DNA from: Tieghemostelium lacteum
Taxonomy: Eukaryota > Evosea > Eumycetozoa > Dictyosteliales > Raperosteliaceae
DNA length: 64,000 bases
Direction: 5' to 3'
Assembly (NCBI GenBank): GCA_001606155.1
Contig: LODT01000037.1
Location: 1,426,001-1,490,000, forward strand
The position numbers and the translations under genes were made by a program. Positions 21,365 to 32,426 of this stretch are shown in pieces (position 1 is the stretch's first letter; each line of letters starts with the position of its first letter). The notes under the pieces are model-generated. The model ran no database searches. It was not told the origin of the DNA and saw only the letters and a program-made list of their open reading frames with translations.

Positions 21365-22678
21365 TTATATGTTGTGTCTATCCAAATAGGAACCTTTGGT
21401 TCTGGCAGTGAGTACTTCCACACCAGTCTCAGTAATCAAAAGTGTATGTTCAAATTGTGCAGATCTTTTACCATCTAAAGTTACAGCAGTCCAATCATCA
21501 GGCCACATATCTTCTTTCCAAGTACCTTCATTAATCATTGGTTCAATGGTAAATACATGACCAGGTTTCATTACACCTTGTGCTTTGTTTCTAGCATAAT
21601 GAGGTACAGATGGATTACAATGGAATAGACGACCAATACCATGTCCACAAAAGTTCTTTACAACTGAGAAACCACCTTCATTGGCATGTTTAGAAATTAC
21701 ATTACCCAACTCTCTATACAAAACACCAGGTTTACACATTGCAATAGCTTTATCTAGACATTCATAGGCATAACGTACAAGTTTCTTTCCAGCTTCATCA
21801 ACGTTACCAATGAGATACATTTCATTGTGATCTATGTGGAAACCCTTGTAGTATAATGTGATATCTACATTGAGGATATCACCATCTCTAAGTTTTCTAG
21901 CATCTGGAATACCATGACAAATGACCTCATTCACAGAGGTACAACATGATTTTGGATACTTGTAGTAATTAAGTGTGGATGGATATGCATTTCTTTCAAT
22001 TGCAGCATTGTGTACTATAGTATCTAATTCCTCAGTTGTCATACCAACTTTAGCAGCATCACCTGCGATATCCAATACCTCTCTAGCTAATTTTGCACAT
22101 TCTCTAATACATTCAATTTCCTCAGCTGTATGTTCAACAATTGATGCATTTCTTCTATCTGATGCTCTCTCACTATGTGGAATTGCTGAAATACGTATAT
22201 TAGTAGATTTGTATTATAGTTTTGTAACATCGTATTAATACTATAATTAGTATATTTGAATATTTAAAATTTAGTATTTGACTAAAATAAAATGTCTTGT
22301 TATAATGTGTATGTGTGATTTTCTGAATAAACACTTACAATCATCGGCATAATCTGGTTTTTGTATGTGAGATGGTACTGTTCTTTGTGGGAACACTTTC
22401 TCTGGTCTTAGTGGACCTGTGAATTTGTATCCTTTAAATCTTGCAAGATTGTTAGTTGTAGCAGGTGTATTTATAGTCCCACCATCTGCTGATACTGTTG
22501 CTTTTGGTTCGTGTAACAGTTTATGAATAGGCCAAAACGTTTTAAAACACTCTTGTGAGCAAAAGTGTGAATTATTATCAATCTTTAATTTTAAACATGT
22601 AGGGCATTGTAATTTTGCCTCTTTTTCACATGCTGGATAAGAACATTTCTTTACTGGTATAGTTACTGCCACCGACAT
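21365..22678 (-). CDS. metap1: Methionine aminopeptidase 1
   Basis: Two exons, 22339-22678 and 21365-22185, with a 152-nt intron (GTAAGT donor, phase 1), giving 386 aa, the same length as human METAP1. The N-terminal 55 residues are the MYND-like zinc finger ([17 protein letters not shown], then SQEC and H residues) that docks the enzyme on the ribosome. The catalytic domain keeps the five metal ligands: Asp in VNVDITLYY, Asp in FHIDHNE, His in GHGIGRLFH, Glu in FTIEPMI and Glu in AQFEHTLL. It removes the initiator Met from nascent proteins with small second residues. The frame is open to a GTG upstream, but the ATG at 22678 gives the conserved start MSVAV. Confidence 0.95.
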
Positions 22679-23253
22679 TTTTATGTGCACAATTTATAAA
22701 ATTGAGAAAAACTACTAAAAAAAAAAAAAAATAACCTTACCTAAAGTGTTATGTAACATTAAATCTAGGTATAAGATTCAAATTAAACTTTAAAAATATA
22801 ATCAATGCTAAGACATATGAATTTGTCTACTTCATGAAGAAGGAAGCATAAATTGCTTACAATTCATTTGAAGCATCTGATACTTGGATAGTGATTTAAA
22901 TTGTTCAAATTTTGTATATGTTTTATAAAATCATTATCATTACAAGGTGAACAATTTATATTATCTAAATTCTCTAACTGGCCAGAGAATGTTGTCAATT
23001 TCATATTAAACATCTACATCCAATTTTAAATAACTTATTAAATTGATTTTGTCAAATATAAATTTTTTTTTATTTTTGATACTCCCCAAATTCCCACACC
23101 TATCACCTATATTTATTCACATATGATTGATCAATTAGCCTTTTTTAAAAATTATTATTTTTAAACAAAATAGTGGTTGGGGTTAGTAAAAATAAATAGC
23201 TTCATTCAACAAATACCGTAGCATTAAACATAATAGTAATAATATAGTTAAAA
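22679..23253. promoter_or_regulatory. Divergent intergenic region (metap1 / GT10) with a possible gene relic
   Basis: 575 bases between divergent starts. The outer parts are T/A runs typical of promoters. The centre (22790-23013) has less extreme composition and holds a short minus-strand LRR-like frame described separately. Confidence 0.5.
22864..23013 (-). pseudogene. Possible relic of an LRR/FNIP-type gene
   Basis: A 49-codon frame from ATG at 23013 to TGA at 22864 reads MFNMKLTTFSGQLENLDNIN and later NLNNLNHYPSIRCFK, with leucine/asparagine spacing like dictyostelid LRR proteins. After the TGA the frame stays open for about 26 further codons. It could be a decayed fragment of such a gene, a last exon, or chance. 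There is no matching upstream part in this window. Confidence 0.3.
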
Positions 23254-25438
23254 ATGAAAGTTAAAACATCTAAAATATTTCTACTACTACTATTTCTAAT
23301 AGCAACAGTGGTATTCAGTTGGTTTTATTATAATAAAAAGATATCAGTAGCTGGATTATGGGTTAATACTGTTCCAGAGATTGAAATTAATTACAATCAC
23401 CATGGTGATAAATCTGATGTAATCATATTCATGTGGGATGTTCCAAATATGCATTCAGATTGGACTGGTATATTGGAAAGACCTTATTTAGATGATTTTA
23501 AAAGTGAGGAACCTCAAGATCAGATGAGTAACCCAAATTCACTTGAAATAGACTATCCAGTACCAACTAATTACATTACAACACCAGAGAGAAAGTGTTC
23601 TGTAAGTTGTATGTTTACACACAACTATGAATATTTTCAAAAAGCACATGGTATTGTATTTGATCCTTATTATATGGACAGTGAGAGTTGGCGAAGAATT
23701 CCCATGAAACTTCCTGAAAAACACCCTCACCAGAAATTTGCATTATTCCATCATAATCCTCTCTCAAAGTATTCTCTTTTATCTCATCCAACTTATATGG
23801 CTAGAATGGATTACAATGTAAATTACCTAAGACCAAAAGCCAACGCTACTGATAATAGTGTAATTTCAACACCTGAAATAACATTAGCATGTTCGCCATA
23901 CAGTTCAGATCGTTCTATTAATAGAGTTATTAAACTACTTCACAAACCAATTAATTTGATGGAAAAGACCAAAAAGATTGCATTTATGTCTTCCAATTGC
24001 GCTGGAGGTTACGCTTCTATTAGAACTGTAAGTGAATCTACCTATTATACCATTTTTCATAATACATCACTAACCACGATTTTTAATATAGGGTTTGGTT
24101 TCAACGTTAATGAAATTATTAAAAATTGATTCCTATGGAAAATGTTTGAATAATATTGCAAAATCAATTTCACCAAAAGACTCTTACCAAAATGTAAATG
24201 ACAGAATTAGATACAACATGGAAATATTCAAAGATTATAAATTTGTTATTGCCTTTGAAAATGAAAATTCAACAAACTATGTAACAGAAAAGATATATTC
24301 AGCTCTTTATGCTGGCGCAATTCCTGTATGTAACACAATACATTTTAAGAAAATTTTAAAAGAAAAATACTAATTTAAAATATAAAATTAGATTTATATG
24401 GGTGCTGATAATATAGATGATTATGTACCAACTGGTTCTTATATAAATGTAAAAGATTTCACATCTATAAAGGATTTAGCTAGAAAGATTAAATTACTCC
24501 TCATTAATGAGACTGAATATCAAAAATATTTTGCATGGAAGAATAATCCCTTGGAAAACAAAGTTATTGATAAGTTAAAGAGATGTGTTAATAGTTATGA
24601 ATCAAAATGTTCAATATGTGAAATGATACATTCTGGAATTCCAGAGGAAGCGCAGCAATATAGAAAAGATAAAATTATTGAAATGAATGGCTATTACCAT
24701 TCCTTTTATCTTGATATGTCTGGTAAAGGTGACCATATCATCATTGAAGAATCTCCACAATGTAAAGGTGCATTCAATCTCACCAAACAGTTCACATTTA
24801 TGGCTTGGGTTAAACCATCATCATTTGGCGACCAGAGAATTATTGATAAAAATTATGGTGGTACAATTGAAGGTTATAATTTTGACATTCTAAAATCGGA
24901 TGATCCCAAATTTGGTTATGCTAGATTATGTGCTTCTATTAGCTGCTTTGAATCTAAAAAGAGACTATCAACAGACGTTTGGCATCACTTGGCTGTCACT
25001 ACCAAAAATAATGATGTAGATATCCACAAAAACAAGATAATATTTTATGTAGATGGTGTCTTTGATTTTGAATATGATAATTTAGATGATACCAGATCCA
25101 ATAATCTACCATTGACTATTGGTAAAATTTCAAACTATGGTGATATCAATTATGGTACTTACCACGGAAATTTAGATAATATTATAATATTCAATAGATC
25201 CATCAGCGCAGAAGAGGTTAGAAATTTAGTTTGGCAGAAACCCTATGGTGACGAAGAAGGTTTAATTCTATATTTGGATTTCGATTACAATAATCTCAAA
25301 ATGGCTTTAGATCGTACCATTATTGAAGACAAGTCATCATGTAAAAACATTGGGCACCTTAAAAAAGGATCAAACAATGATTATTCCCAACGAATCCTCT
25401 CATATGGAAAGGAAGTTACATTTAATAAATGTTTATAG
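23254..25438 (+). CDS. GT10 alpha-fucosyltransferase fused to a LamG/ConA-like domain
   Basis: Three exons, 23254-24027, 24092-24325 and 24392-25438, with introns of 64 and 66 nt (GTAAGT and GTATGT donors), phase 0, giving 684 aa. The protein is a type II membrane protein with one signal anchor (residues about 7-24). Residues about 50-380 are a family GT10 fucosyltransferase: MWDVPNMHSDW, KIAFMSSNCAGGYASIR, IDSYGKCLNN, FVIAFENENSTNYVTEKIY, and, across the second junction, GAIPIYMGADNIDDYVP. These include the GDP-fucose-binding motif. Residues about 470-620 are a LamG-like jelly roll (FTFMAWVKPSSFG, then WHHLAVTT, FYVDGV, GNLDNIIIFNRSIS). It should act in the Golgi lumen on N- or O-glycans; the LamG part may bind the acceptor glycan. 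The conserved motif formed across exon 2/3 strongly supports that splice. Confidence 0.88.
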
Positions 25439-25517
25439 AAAAATGAATATACTATTAAGATACATCCATTTTGATTATTAAATACAATAGTTTTTTAAAT
25501 TATTTATTAAATTTAAT

Positions 25518-28500
25518 TTATTTACCAGAATGAGGCAAAATTTCTAACCATACATTCATTTCCTCCTCAGTTTCAGCGGCTAAGAAATATAAACGTTGTT
25601 CAGTAATCACAGTAAAGGCATGTTTTTGTTTTGGTTTTGGATCATGGGATACTGAACCTCCAAAAATTGATAAATCAATGGTACCTTTTTCTTTTCTCTT
25701 TCCTTTTTTATCTACCTTGTAATATTTCATCACACCGGTATTGTAAACAAATAGATATTTCTTCCAATCACTAGAGTCTTTAGTGGCAGGTTTGTTTGTT
25801 TTGAATAAGTAACCTTCGTGTTCTCTCTTGATTGGTATTCTAATACCAAGATAGCTCTTCTTTCTCTCTGGTTGTGATGTTGATTTACTAGTTGAACCTG
25901 ATCTCCATGTACCACGACCATTAGTGATATCACCAGATGTTAAAACTAGTCCTAAACCTTGCAGTAGTTCATCAGTTGGTGATAGTGGTATGGTAGTACC
26001 ATTGGTGGTTGTAGCTGTTGAATCTGGACTAATTGTATTATTACTTTGTTCTGCATTTTCAGTTGATTTCACTTCTTCTGTAGGGTTTTGAAATGAATGA
26101 CCATTAGTATCAGTATTGACTGGTGTTGAGGATTGTTTATTAGCTTCAACTTGAGCTAATGGTATGGTTGTTGTTATAGTTGCTGAAAAAATTGGTGAAT
26201 TTGGATTGGATTCCGAGGAAACTGAAACACTTATTTTTCTATCTATAGCTGGTGAATTATGTTGATCAACAGAAGTGGTAGTTGTTGATGTAGTTGTTGT
26301 TGTTAAAGGTACATGTGGTTGTGGCGAATATTTAGCTTTAATCCAAGCAGATTTAATTTCATAGCTATCTTTGGCAGTTGGTCTCTGTAGAGATAATCCA
26401 CTGAGATGTCTTTCCAATTTACTATTGGATCTGGTATTACCTGTTTGTCTTAGAACATCTAAATCATTTTGGCTGGTTGATAGTGATCTAATGGATTTAA
26501 TCATATTAATTGTTTCAGATATACTTCCATTGGATCCAGTATTATTATTATTATTATTACCATTCAAATTCTTATGAATGGCTGAACAATCTAGACATAT
26601 TACAACACCATAGGTTAATGATGCCCATGTTGGATCTGGAGCTCCACAATCTGCACAAACTTTATTAGTTGGATCATTTAATGGATTTTCCTAAATATTT
26701 TTAAAAAATAAAATGTTAATAAAAATCATGATTTATAAATTAAAATTAACATTGAAAGGAAGGTGTTAGAAATTATATAACAAACATATATGGATAGATA
26801 TGGATATATAGATAGATATATAGATAGACAGGTTATATAGATATATAGGGGTAGTTGTTCTTAGATTGAGATTCTTTTTGATTTCTTTGAGAACAGGAAA
26901 TTAAAAGGCTTGGGAGTAGGTGGTAAAGATTTTGGTCTTGGTTTCTTATGACATACCTGAGCATTTAGTGGTGATAGGGAAAGTGGTGCGCCATTGGCCA
27001 TAGAAGCAGCTAGTGGGCTGACTGGTAATGGTGAATTTGAGGTTGATGTAGTTAGGAATGAATTTACAGGGGAGCTTACTGGAATAGGTGGTGAATCAAT
27101 TTCCTTTAAGGATTCTAATTTCTTTTTGATTGATTGTCTAATATGATAAATCCATTTAAAGAGATGTGTTGAATCTTGACATGAGAAGAAATAGATTCTA
27201 GATGGTGCTGCCAATTGGAAACAGTATGGATGATTGACAACTTGTACTAATTTAACTGAGCACAATGTCAAGTTGATGGATTTAATCTTGGTTGGTTCCT
27301 TATCGGAAGTTGGCAATCTGTGATAGTATAAACATGTGTTTTTCAAGTAGAATTGTTTTTGTTTCCAAATGACATCAGAGTGTTTCTTTTCTAATTGACC
27401 ATGGAATTCAGAGTCTTTTATAGGTTCATATGGCTCCTTGTTGATTTCATCTTGTTCATTGATGAGGGTTCTCTTTTTGGATTTTAAGTTTTCCAATAGT
27501 TGATGAATACAATCATCAATTTCACTCATCCAATTCATCTTTTCATCTAGGGACATGGTATCAAAGGTAACAGTGATAGTCTGTGGATGGTTGGTAGGTG
27601 AAGTTTCATTCTCCCAACTGCTACAAGAGACATTAATCAATTCAAATGAATTCTTTTCTGGGTGTGGGTCTAATAGAGATACATTCTCCAATTTAAAGGA
27701 ATCCAAAAACTTTGATTTACCTTCGTCTTTGGGGATTGTTAGAGTACCTCTTGAGAGTCTTGTTGATTCACGTAGTTTAGTAATAGACTTATTCTCAGTC
27801 TTTACCAACAGATCGTTAAATAAAAAGTACAGATATACCTTATCGTGATGGAATAATGCACCTTTGTGTACATATCTTCTATGTGGTTCTGCGAGATTCT
27901 TGAATTTACCAGAAAGTGAATTTTGAATCATCAATACCTGATTGAGATTTTCAGCTTCTCTCTTCTTCTCATTGACATATTCAGCAACCTCTTTCATCTT
28001 CTTCAAAGCCAAAGTGAGATCATTGTAATCTGTGTGAGTCTCTTGAGTGTGTTTCATCAAATCTTGAAGTAACAATACATATCTTGGAAGTCTTTGAATT
28101 GGCATAATGAGGAAACTTGATAGATCCAATCCATAAGAAGAACGATTCTTGTCGAGTAATTCTGCAAATTTTGGATTTTCCTTACACTCATTAATGGCTG
28201 CAAAACTGTTATTGTAATTGTTGACGTACATTGTATACACTTTCAAAAATGCAGTAATCTTGGTGAAAATGTCACCTAGTTTGTTTCCGACACTCAAACG
28301 GTATCTAGTTTGTAGCTCACCTAACATCAGTTTGTTGTATGAATAGATGACCTCAATGGATGAGAAAATGTTACGAACTTGTTGTGTGGTAAGGAACTTC
28401 TTGCATTCCTCAAGGTACTCTGTGATTACAGTATTCAAAGACTCTACATATCTTTTCTCTGTTGAAATAATCTCACGGACAATTTCATTTCTACGGAAAG

Positions 28501-29671
28501 TTGGTATCTCTCTATAGAGTTTCTTTCTCTCCAAACGACCTTTCACTATAGCCTGTGCCTTGCAGAGACCTTTGTAAGCCTTAGGATTTTGATCAAACAG
28601 TATTTTGTATTCATTCAAACGTGCACGATGTTTCTGTATGGCACCTTTCCAACGAAGTCTAGTTAGATATCCCCTAATTAGAGCTTGAATCTTAATGACT
28701 GACTTGACATCATAAAATTTAGTTTCATATTGATTGTATTTAATCTCCAGAGCTGATTGGGTTTTAGTATTGGGATCAAAACGTTCAAAACCACCAGAAA
28801 GTGACAAACTTCCACTTAACATTGCACCAGTTTCGGTTCTTCTCAATGTGGATTTTTGTGTACCTGTTGGTTTGAAATTTGGTGATACAGGCATTGAAAT
28901 ACCTGTTTGTTGTTGCTGATTGGCACTTGTGTTAGTTGGTGTGTTAACGCTGGAAGGAGTGGCATGAGGTGTTTGTTCACCTGGAAGAGTAGTGAATTTT
29001 GATCTTATACTACTAACTGATACACCAGTAGCTGTTGAGTTTCTAACTGATGAATCATCACCTTTTACTGTATTTGATGGTATAGATGTAGATGTTGTTG
29101 TAGTTATAGTAGAGGTAGTTGGTACCTCAGAAACTGTTGGTAAAGTAGTAAGCTTATTAACAGTAGTTGAAATTCTAGCTACTCTTTGTACAGTTGTAGA
29201 GAGTCTAGGTTTAGTAGGTGTAGAGGCACTGGTATTTGAATCAGTTGAAGAGGATCTATTACGATGTTCAGGATCCTCAAGACTCTGCAAATGGTCATTT
29301 ACCTTAATCTTTTGAATCAAAAGGAAAATGACACCCATAATCTGTTTAAGATTACCACTAACTATATCCTTAGCATTACATCCCATAACTTTGATATCAA
29401 ATGTCTTTTCCATGAATGCCAATGCAATGAGTACATTATCAATCTTGTGTTGTAAGAATTTTGGAGATTTGACATATCTTGGTATCTTTTGTTTACTCAA
29501 AACCTCGAGTAAATTCAAAAGAATCACACCATCTGAGAACTCTTGTGTGAGGTCTTTAATCACTATATTCCTCTCCTGTAAATGTTGATTTATCCAAACT
29601 GTAAATGAATCAATTTGAATGGCTTCCCAATTGGCATGATTGCCTGTTGAAACATATTCTCTATTTGACAT
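25518..29671 (-). CDS. gxcDD: GxcDD-like protein: CH-IQ-RhoGEF-PH-PH-ArfGAP-PH
   Basis: Two exons, 26957-29671 and 25518-26690, joined by a canonical GTATGT donor and phase-0 acceptor, give 1295 aa. Order: calponin homology (15-125), Ser/Thr-rich linker, IQ motifs (about 325-375, [14 protein letters not shown]), RhoGEF/DH (about 395-585, [17 protein letters not shown]), PH (about 610-735), PH (about 770-865), ArfGAP zinc finger (about 913-1000, Cys4 as C-x2-C-x16-C-x2-C) and PH (about 1194-1295). This is the architecture of the dictyostelid RacGEF GxcDD, which acts on Rac and the actin cortex. In the ArfGAP the residue that should be the catalytic arginine after the last Cys pair (CSAIHK) is lysine, and an Asn run interrupts the next segment. 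Reading through the intron gives a shorter protein ending [12 protein letters not shown]...RISI, without ArfGAP and last PH. Confidence 0.88.
26757..26850. repeat. TAGATA/TATATAGATA microsatellite in the gxcDD-like intron
   Basis: A run of GATA/TAGATA units lies inside the 266-nt intron that separates the GEF part from the ArfGAP part. It makes this intron much longer than most in the window. Confidence 0.75.
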
Positions 29672-30583
29672 GGTTTTCTATTGATTTTTAATATTTTACA
29701 AAATGGGTTGGGGGGGTCTCTGTCTTTATTATATTATTACTATTTTACTATTATTATAATTATTATTAATACAAATAAATAAATGTTTCACTGAACTACT
29801 ATTGCTGTTATTGTCTATTTTTTTTCTCTTTTTGATTATTATAAAATTACTGATATGACTATAATTTCTAAAATGTAATAACCATGAGTGTTGAGTTTAT
29901 TGAAACAAAAATAAAATCTAAATTTAATTATTATTTTGTAATTTTTTTTGTTTTAAATATTAATATATATGCGCATATAAATGATGATGATTATAGTGTG
30001 ATCTAATTATAATAATCAATAATAATCAATGACAAAAAACAATATTGTTTTTATTGTATTAAAAGTGTGCTTAAAAGTGTGGGTTTGTTTTTTTAGATAT
30101 CTTATTTTTGATTATTATAAAAATTGAATCTAAAGCCATTTACCACCACACTTCTCAATGTAATTTTGGTTAATTTAAAATTTTACACTTACTCTAGAAT
30201 AAATAAATAAATAAATTAATTTGTGTTTCTAAGCAGTGAAAAAACAGTGATTATATAACAACAAAAGATATGATATAAAAAAAAAGCCAAATATTAATTT
30301 TGGGTCAATTGTTTTTTTGAATTATAAAAATCTCTATTTTTTTTTTTTTTTTCATAAACAACTTTTTTATTTGAATTTTTTTGTGTTTTTATTATTTGAT
30401 CAACCGATCGTAAACCCTCAAATCCATTTTCCGATCTCTTTTTTTAGTAATACTTATAATTAATTCGAATAATATTTATTACATTATATTAAATAATTAT
30501 TGTGAATTTGCATTATTATTATCAATAAATTGAATTTTTATTTTTTTATTTTACATTTTTAATTTTCAGATAAAACCACACAA
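29672..30583. promoter_or_regulatory. Long divergent promoter (gxcDD-like / PTER)
   Basis: 912 bases without a gene. G-rich box ttgggggggtc near 29707, many T runs, and a polypyrimidine tract with TTTTCAG at 30563-30569, 14 bases before the PTER ATG. The last looks like the acceptor of a 5' UTR intron. No coding frame is convincing. Confidence 0.5.
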
Positions 30584-31708
30584 ATGGCAGAAACCAGACA
30601 AGGAAGAGTCCAGACTGTAACAGGACTCATTGATCCTGTAGAATTAGGCAACACAATGATGCACGAACATATATTTATAAATTATTTGGATTTCTTTGTG
30701 AAACCCACTGCATATGACCAAAAGAACTATGGATTATCATGTTGCTGTTCAGGTCAGAATCAACATGACCATGACTTAAAACCTGAAGATCTAGTTGAAA
30801 ATCAACCAATAACTCTAAAGAACCTTCATTTCATTCAAACTAACTATAATAAGAATCTGAGTAACTTGGTTTTAGACCAACATGACGTTGCTTTAAAAGA
30901 GTTGGAAGTATATAAAAGATTAGGTGGAAAGACAATAGTTGATGTAACTACTGCGGGTATTGGAAGAACTCCTCAAGGGTTACTTAAAATCAGTAAGGAG
31001 TCACAATTGAATATTGTCATGGGTGCTGGGTACTATGTTGAGAAGACTATTGGAAAGATGGTAAGTCAACTCTCTGAACAAGAGATGGAAGATGAGATTG
31101 TAAAGCAGGTATTAGAGGGAGTAGATGGTAGTGGAATTAAAGCAGGTATCATTGGAGAGGTTGGTTGCAGTTGGCCATTATCAGAGAATGAAAAGAAGTC
31201 TTTAAGAGCCTCTGCAAGAGCTCAGAAGAGAACAGGTGTTTCTATTACTATACATCCAGGAAGAAGTGTAAAAGCACCTGAAGAGATTCTTTCTATTATA
31301 AAAGAAGCAGGTGGTGATCTAAGTAGAGTTATAATAGGTCACCTCGATAGAACTATACATGATCTTCCAACCATGTTATATCTAATTGAGTCTACTGGTT
31401 GCGTATTGGAATTTGATTTATTTGGAATGGAGATTTCATTTTATCCCTATGGTACTGATGTTGTTGGTATGGCTAATGACAATCAAAGAATGGAATGGAT
31501 AAGGGACTTATGTCTAAAAGGCCACCAAAAGAATATTGTAATAAGTCATGATGTCTATACTAAAAATCGACTTGTTACCTATGGAGGTCATGGATACCAC
31601 CACATTCTCTTTAACATTCTACCAAGAATGGAAAAACTTGGAATCTCCAAAGACCAAATTAATGATATCATTGTAAATAATCCAAAGAGACTTTTAACAA
31701 TTGTATAA
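30584..31708 (+). CDS. pter: Phosphotriesterase-related protein (PTER)
   Basis: Single coding exon, 374 aa, ATG at 30584. The N-terminus GRVQTVTGLIDPVELGNTMM aligns with the start of animal PTER. Metal-site residues of the amidohydrolase barrel are present: HEH at 27-29, Glu in GIIGEVGCSW (the residue replacing carboxylated Lys), His in SITIHPGRS, His in IIGHLDRT and Asp in ISHDVYTK. Mammalian PTER hydrolyses N-acetyltaurine; the amoebal substrate is not known. A TTTTCAG just upstream suggests a spliced leader exon in the 5' UTR. It is cytosolic, with no signal peptide. Confidence 0.92.
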   Translation: MAETRQGRVQTVTGLIDPVELGNTMMHEHIFINYLDFFVKPTAYDQKNYGLSCCCSGQNQHDHDLKPEDLVENQPITLKNLHFIQTNYNKNLSNLVLDQHDVALKELEVYKRLGGKTIVDVTTAGIGRTPQGLLKISKESQLNIVMGAGYYVEKTIGKMVSQLSEQEMEDEIVKQVLEGVDGSGIKAGIIGEVGCSWPLSENEKKSLRASARAQKRTGVSITIHPGRSVKAPEEILSIIKEAGGDLSRVIIGHLDRTIHDLPTMLYLIESTGCVLEFDLFGMEISFYPYGTDVVGMANDNQRMEWIRDLCLKGHQKNIVISHDVYTKNRLVTYGGHGYHHILFNILPRMEKLGISKDQINDIIVNNPKRLLTIV

Positions 31709-31811
31709 TAAATTCATGTATATCCATATCGGGTTTCAAGTAAATCACATTTCTAACAAAAATGAAAAAAATTATTTTTGATTTTTATATATTACACAAA
31801 ACGAACGAGGA

Positions 31812-32326
31812 ATGGATACACAACAAAAAGAGAAAAGAATTAAAAAAATACCAATTGGTGGTACAAAAAATACATTAAATAATATCAGAAAGAGAAGAAT
31901 AAAGAAAGATAATATTAAAAACAAATTTAAAGAACTAGATGAATTTTTATTAAATAACTATGAATTCATACCATTGAATCAAGAAGATAGTACAACTAAA
32001 ATAGATACAGATACTCTAATGGAATCTGATTCATTTTTAAAAGTTTGTCAATTACATTATGAAGGTTTAGAGATGAAACATTTAGTATCTAGAGTAAATT
32101 TAGTATTTAATGAACCAAATAAGAAAAAGAATCCTGATGGAGTTAAAACCAAATCAATGTACACAACCCCTGAAAACAAACGTTATTTTTGTCTTACAAA
32201 GGTAATTTTATAATCTTAAATTTATTATTTCAAAATATCACACTTACTAATGCCTGATATATAAATTACTTAAAAAAACAATAGAAAGAAAATGTAGATA
32301 ATAAAGATGATGACAATAGTAATTAA
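31812..32326 (+). CDS. Small basic protein, family not recognised
   Basis: Two exons, 31812-32201 and 32285-32326, with an 83-nt intron (GTAATT donor, phase 0), giving 143 aa. The first 45 residues are strongly basic (KRIKKIP, NIRKRRIKKDNIKNKF), suggesting nuclear or nucleolar location. The rest has one helical segment (SFLKVCQLHYEGLEMKHLVSRVN) and an acidic end from exon 2 (KENVDNKDDDNSN). The size and basic start are reminiscent of small ribosome-biogenesis factors such as SLX9, but I see no decisive motif. Confidence 0.65.
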
Positions 32327-32426
32327 TTATGATAACACAAAACCACATATAAAGAATAGATATTACTTGAACTCTATTTTTTTTTTTTGAAGGGATAGAG
32401 TAAATTGAATCTATATAATATTTAAT

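Noticed and set aside
23088-23100. TTCCCACACC resembling the dictyostelid DUSE of small RNA genes
   Set aside because: No recognisable snRNA or class I RNA sequence follows at the expected distance.
25518-26567. Separate PH-domain gene next to a GEF gene
   Set aside because: The frame extends upstream into an ArfGAP zinc finger without an ATG, and an exact in-phase GTATGT/AG pair joins it to the GEF gene in the known GxcDD domain order.
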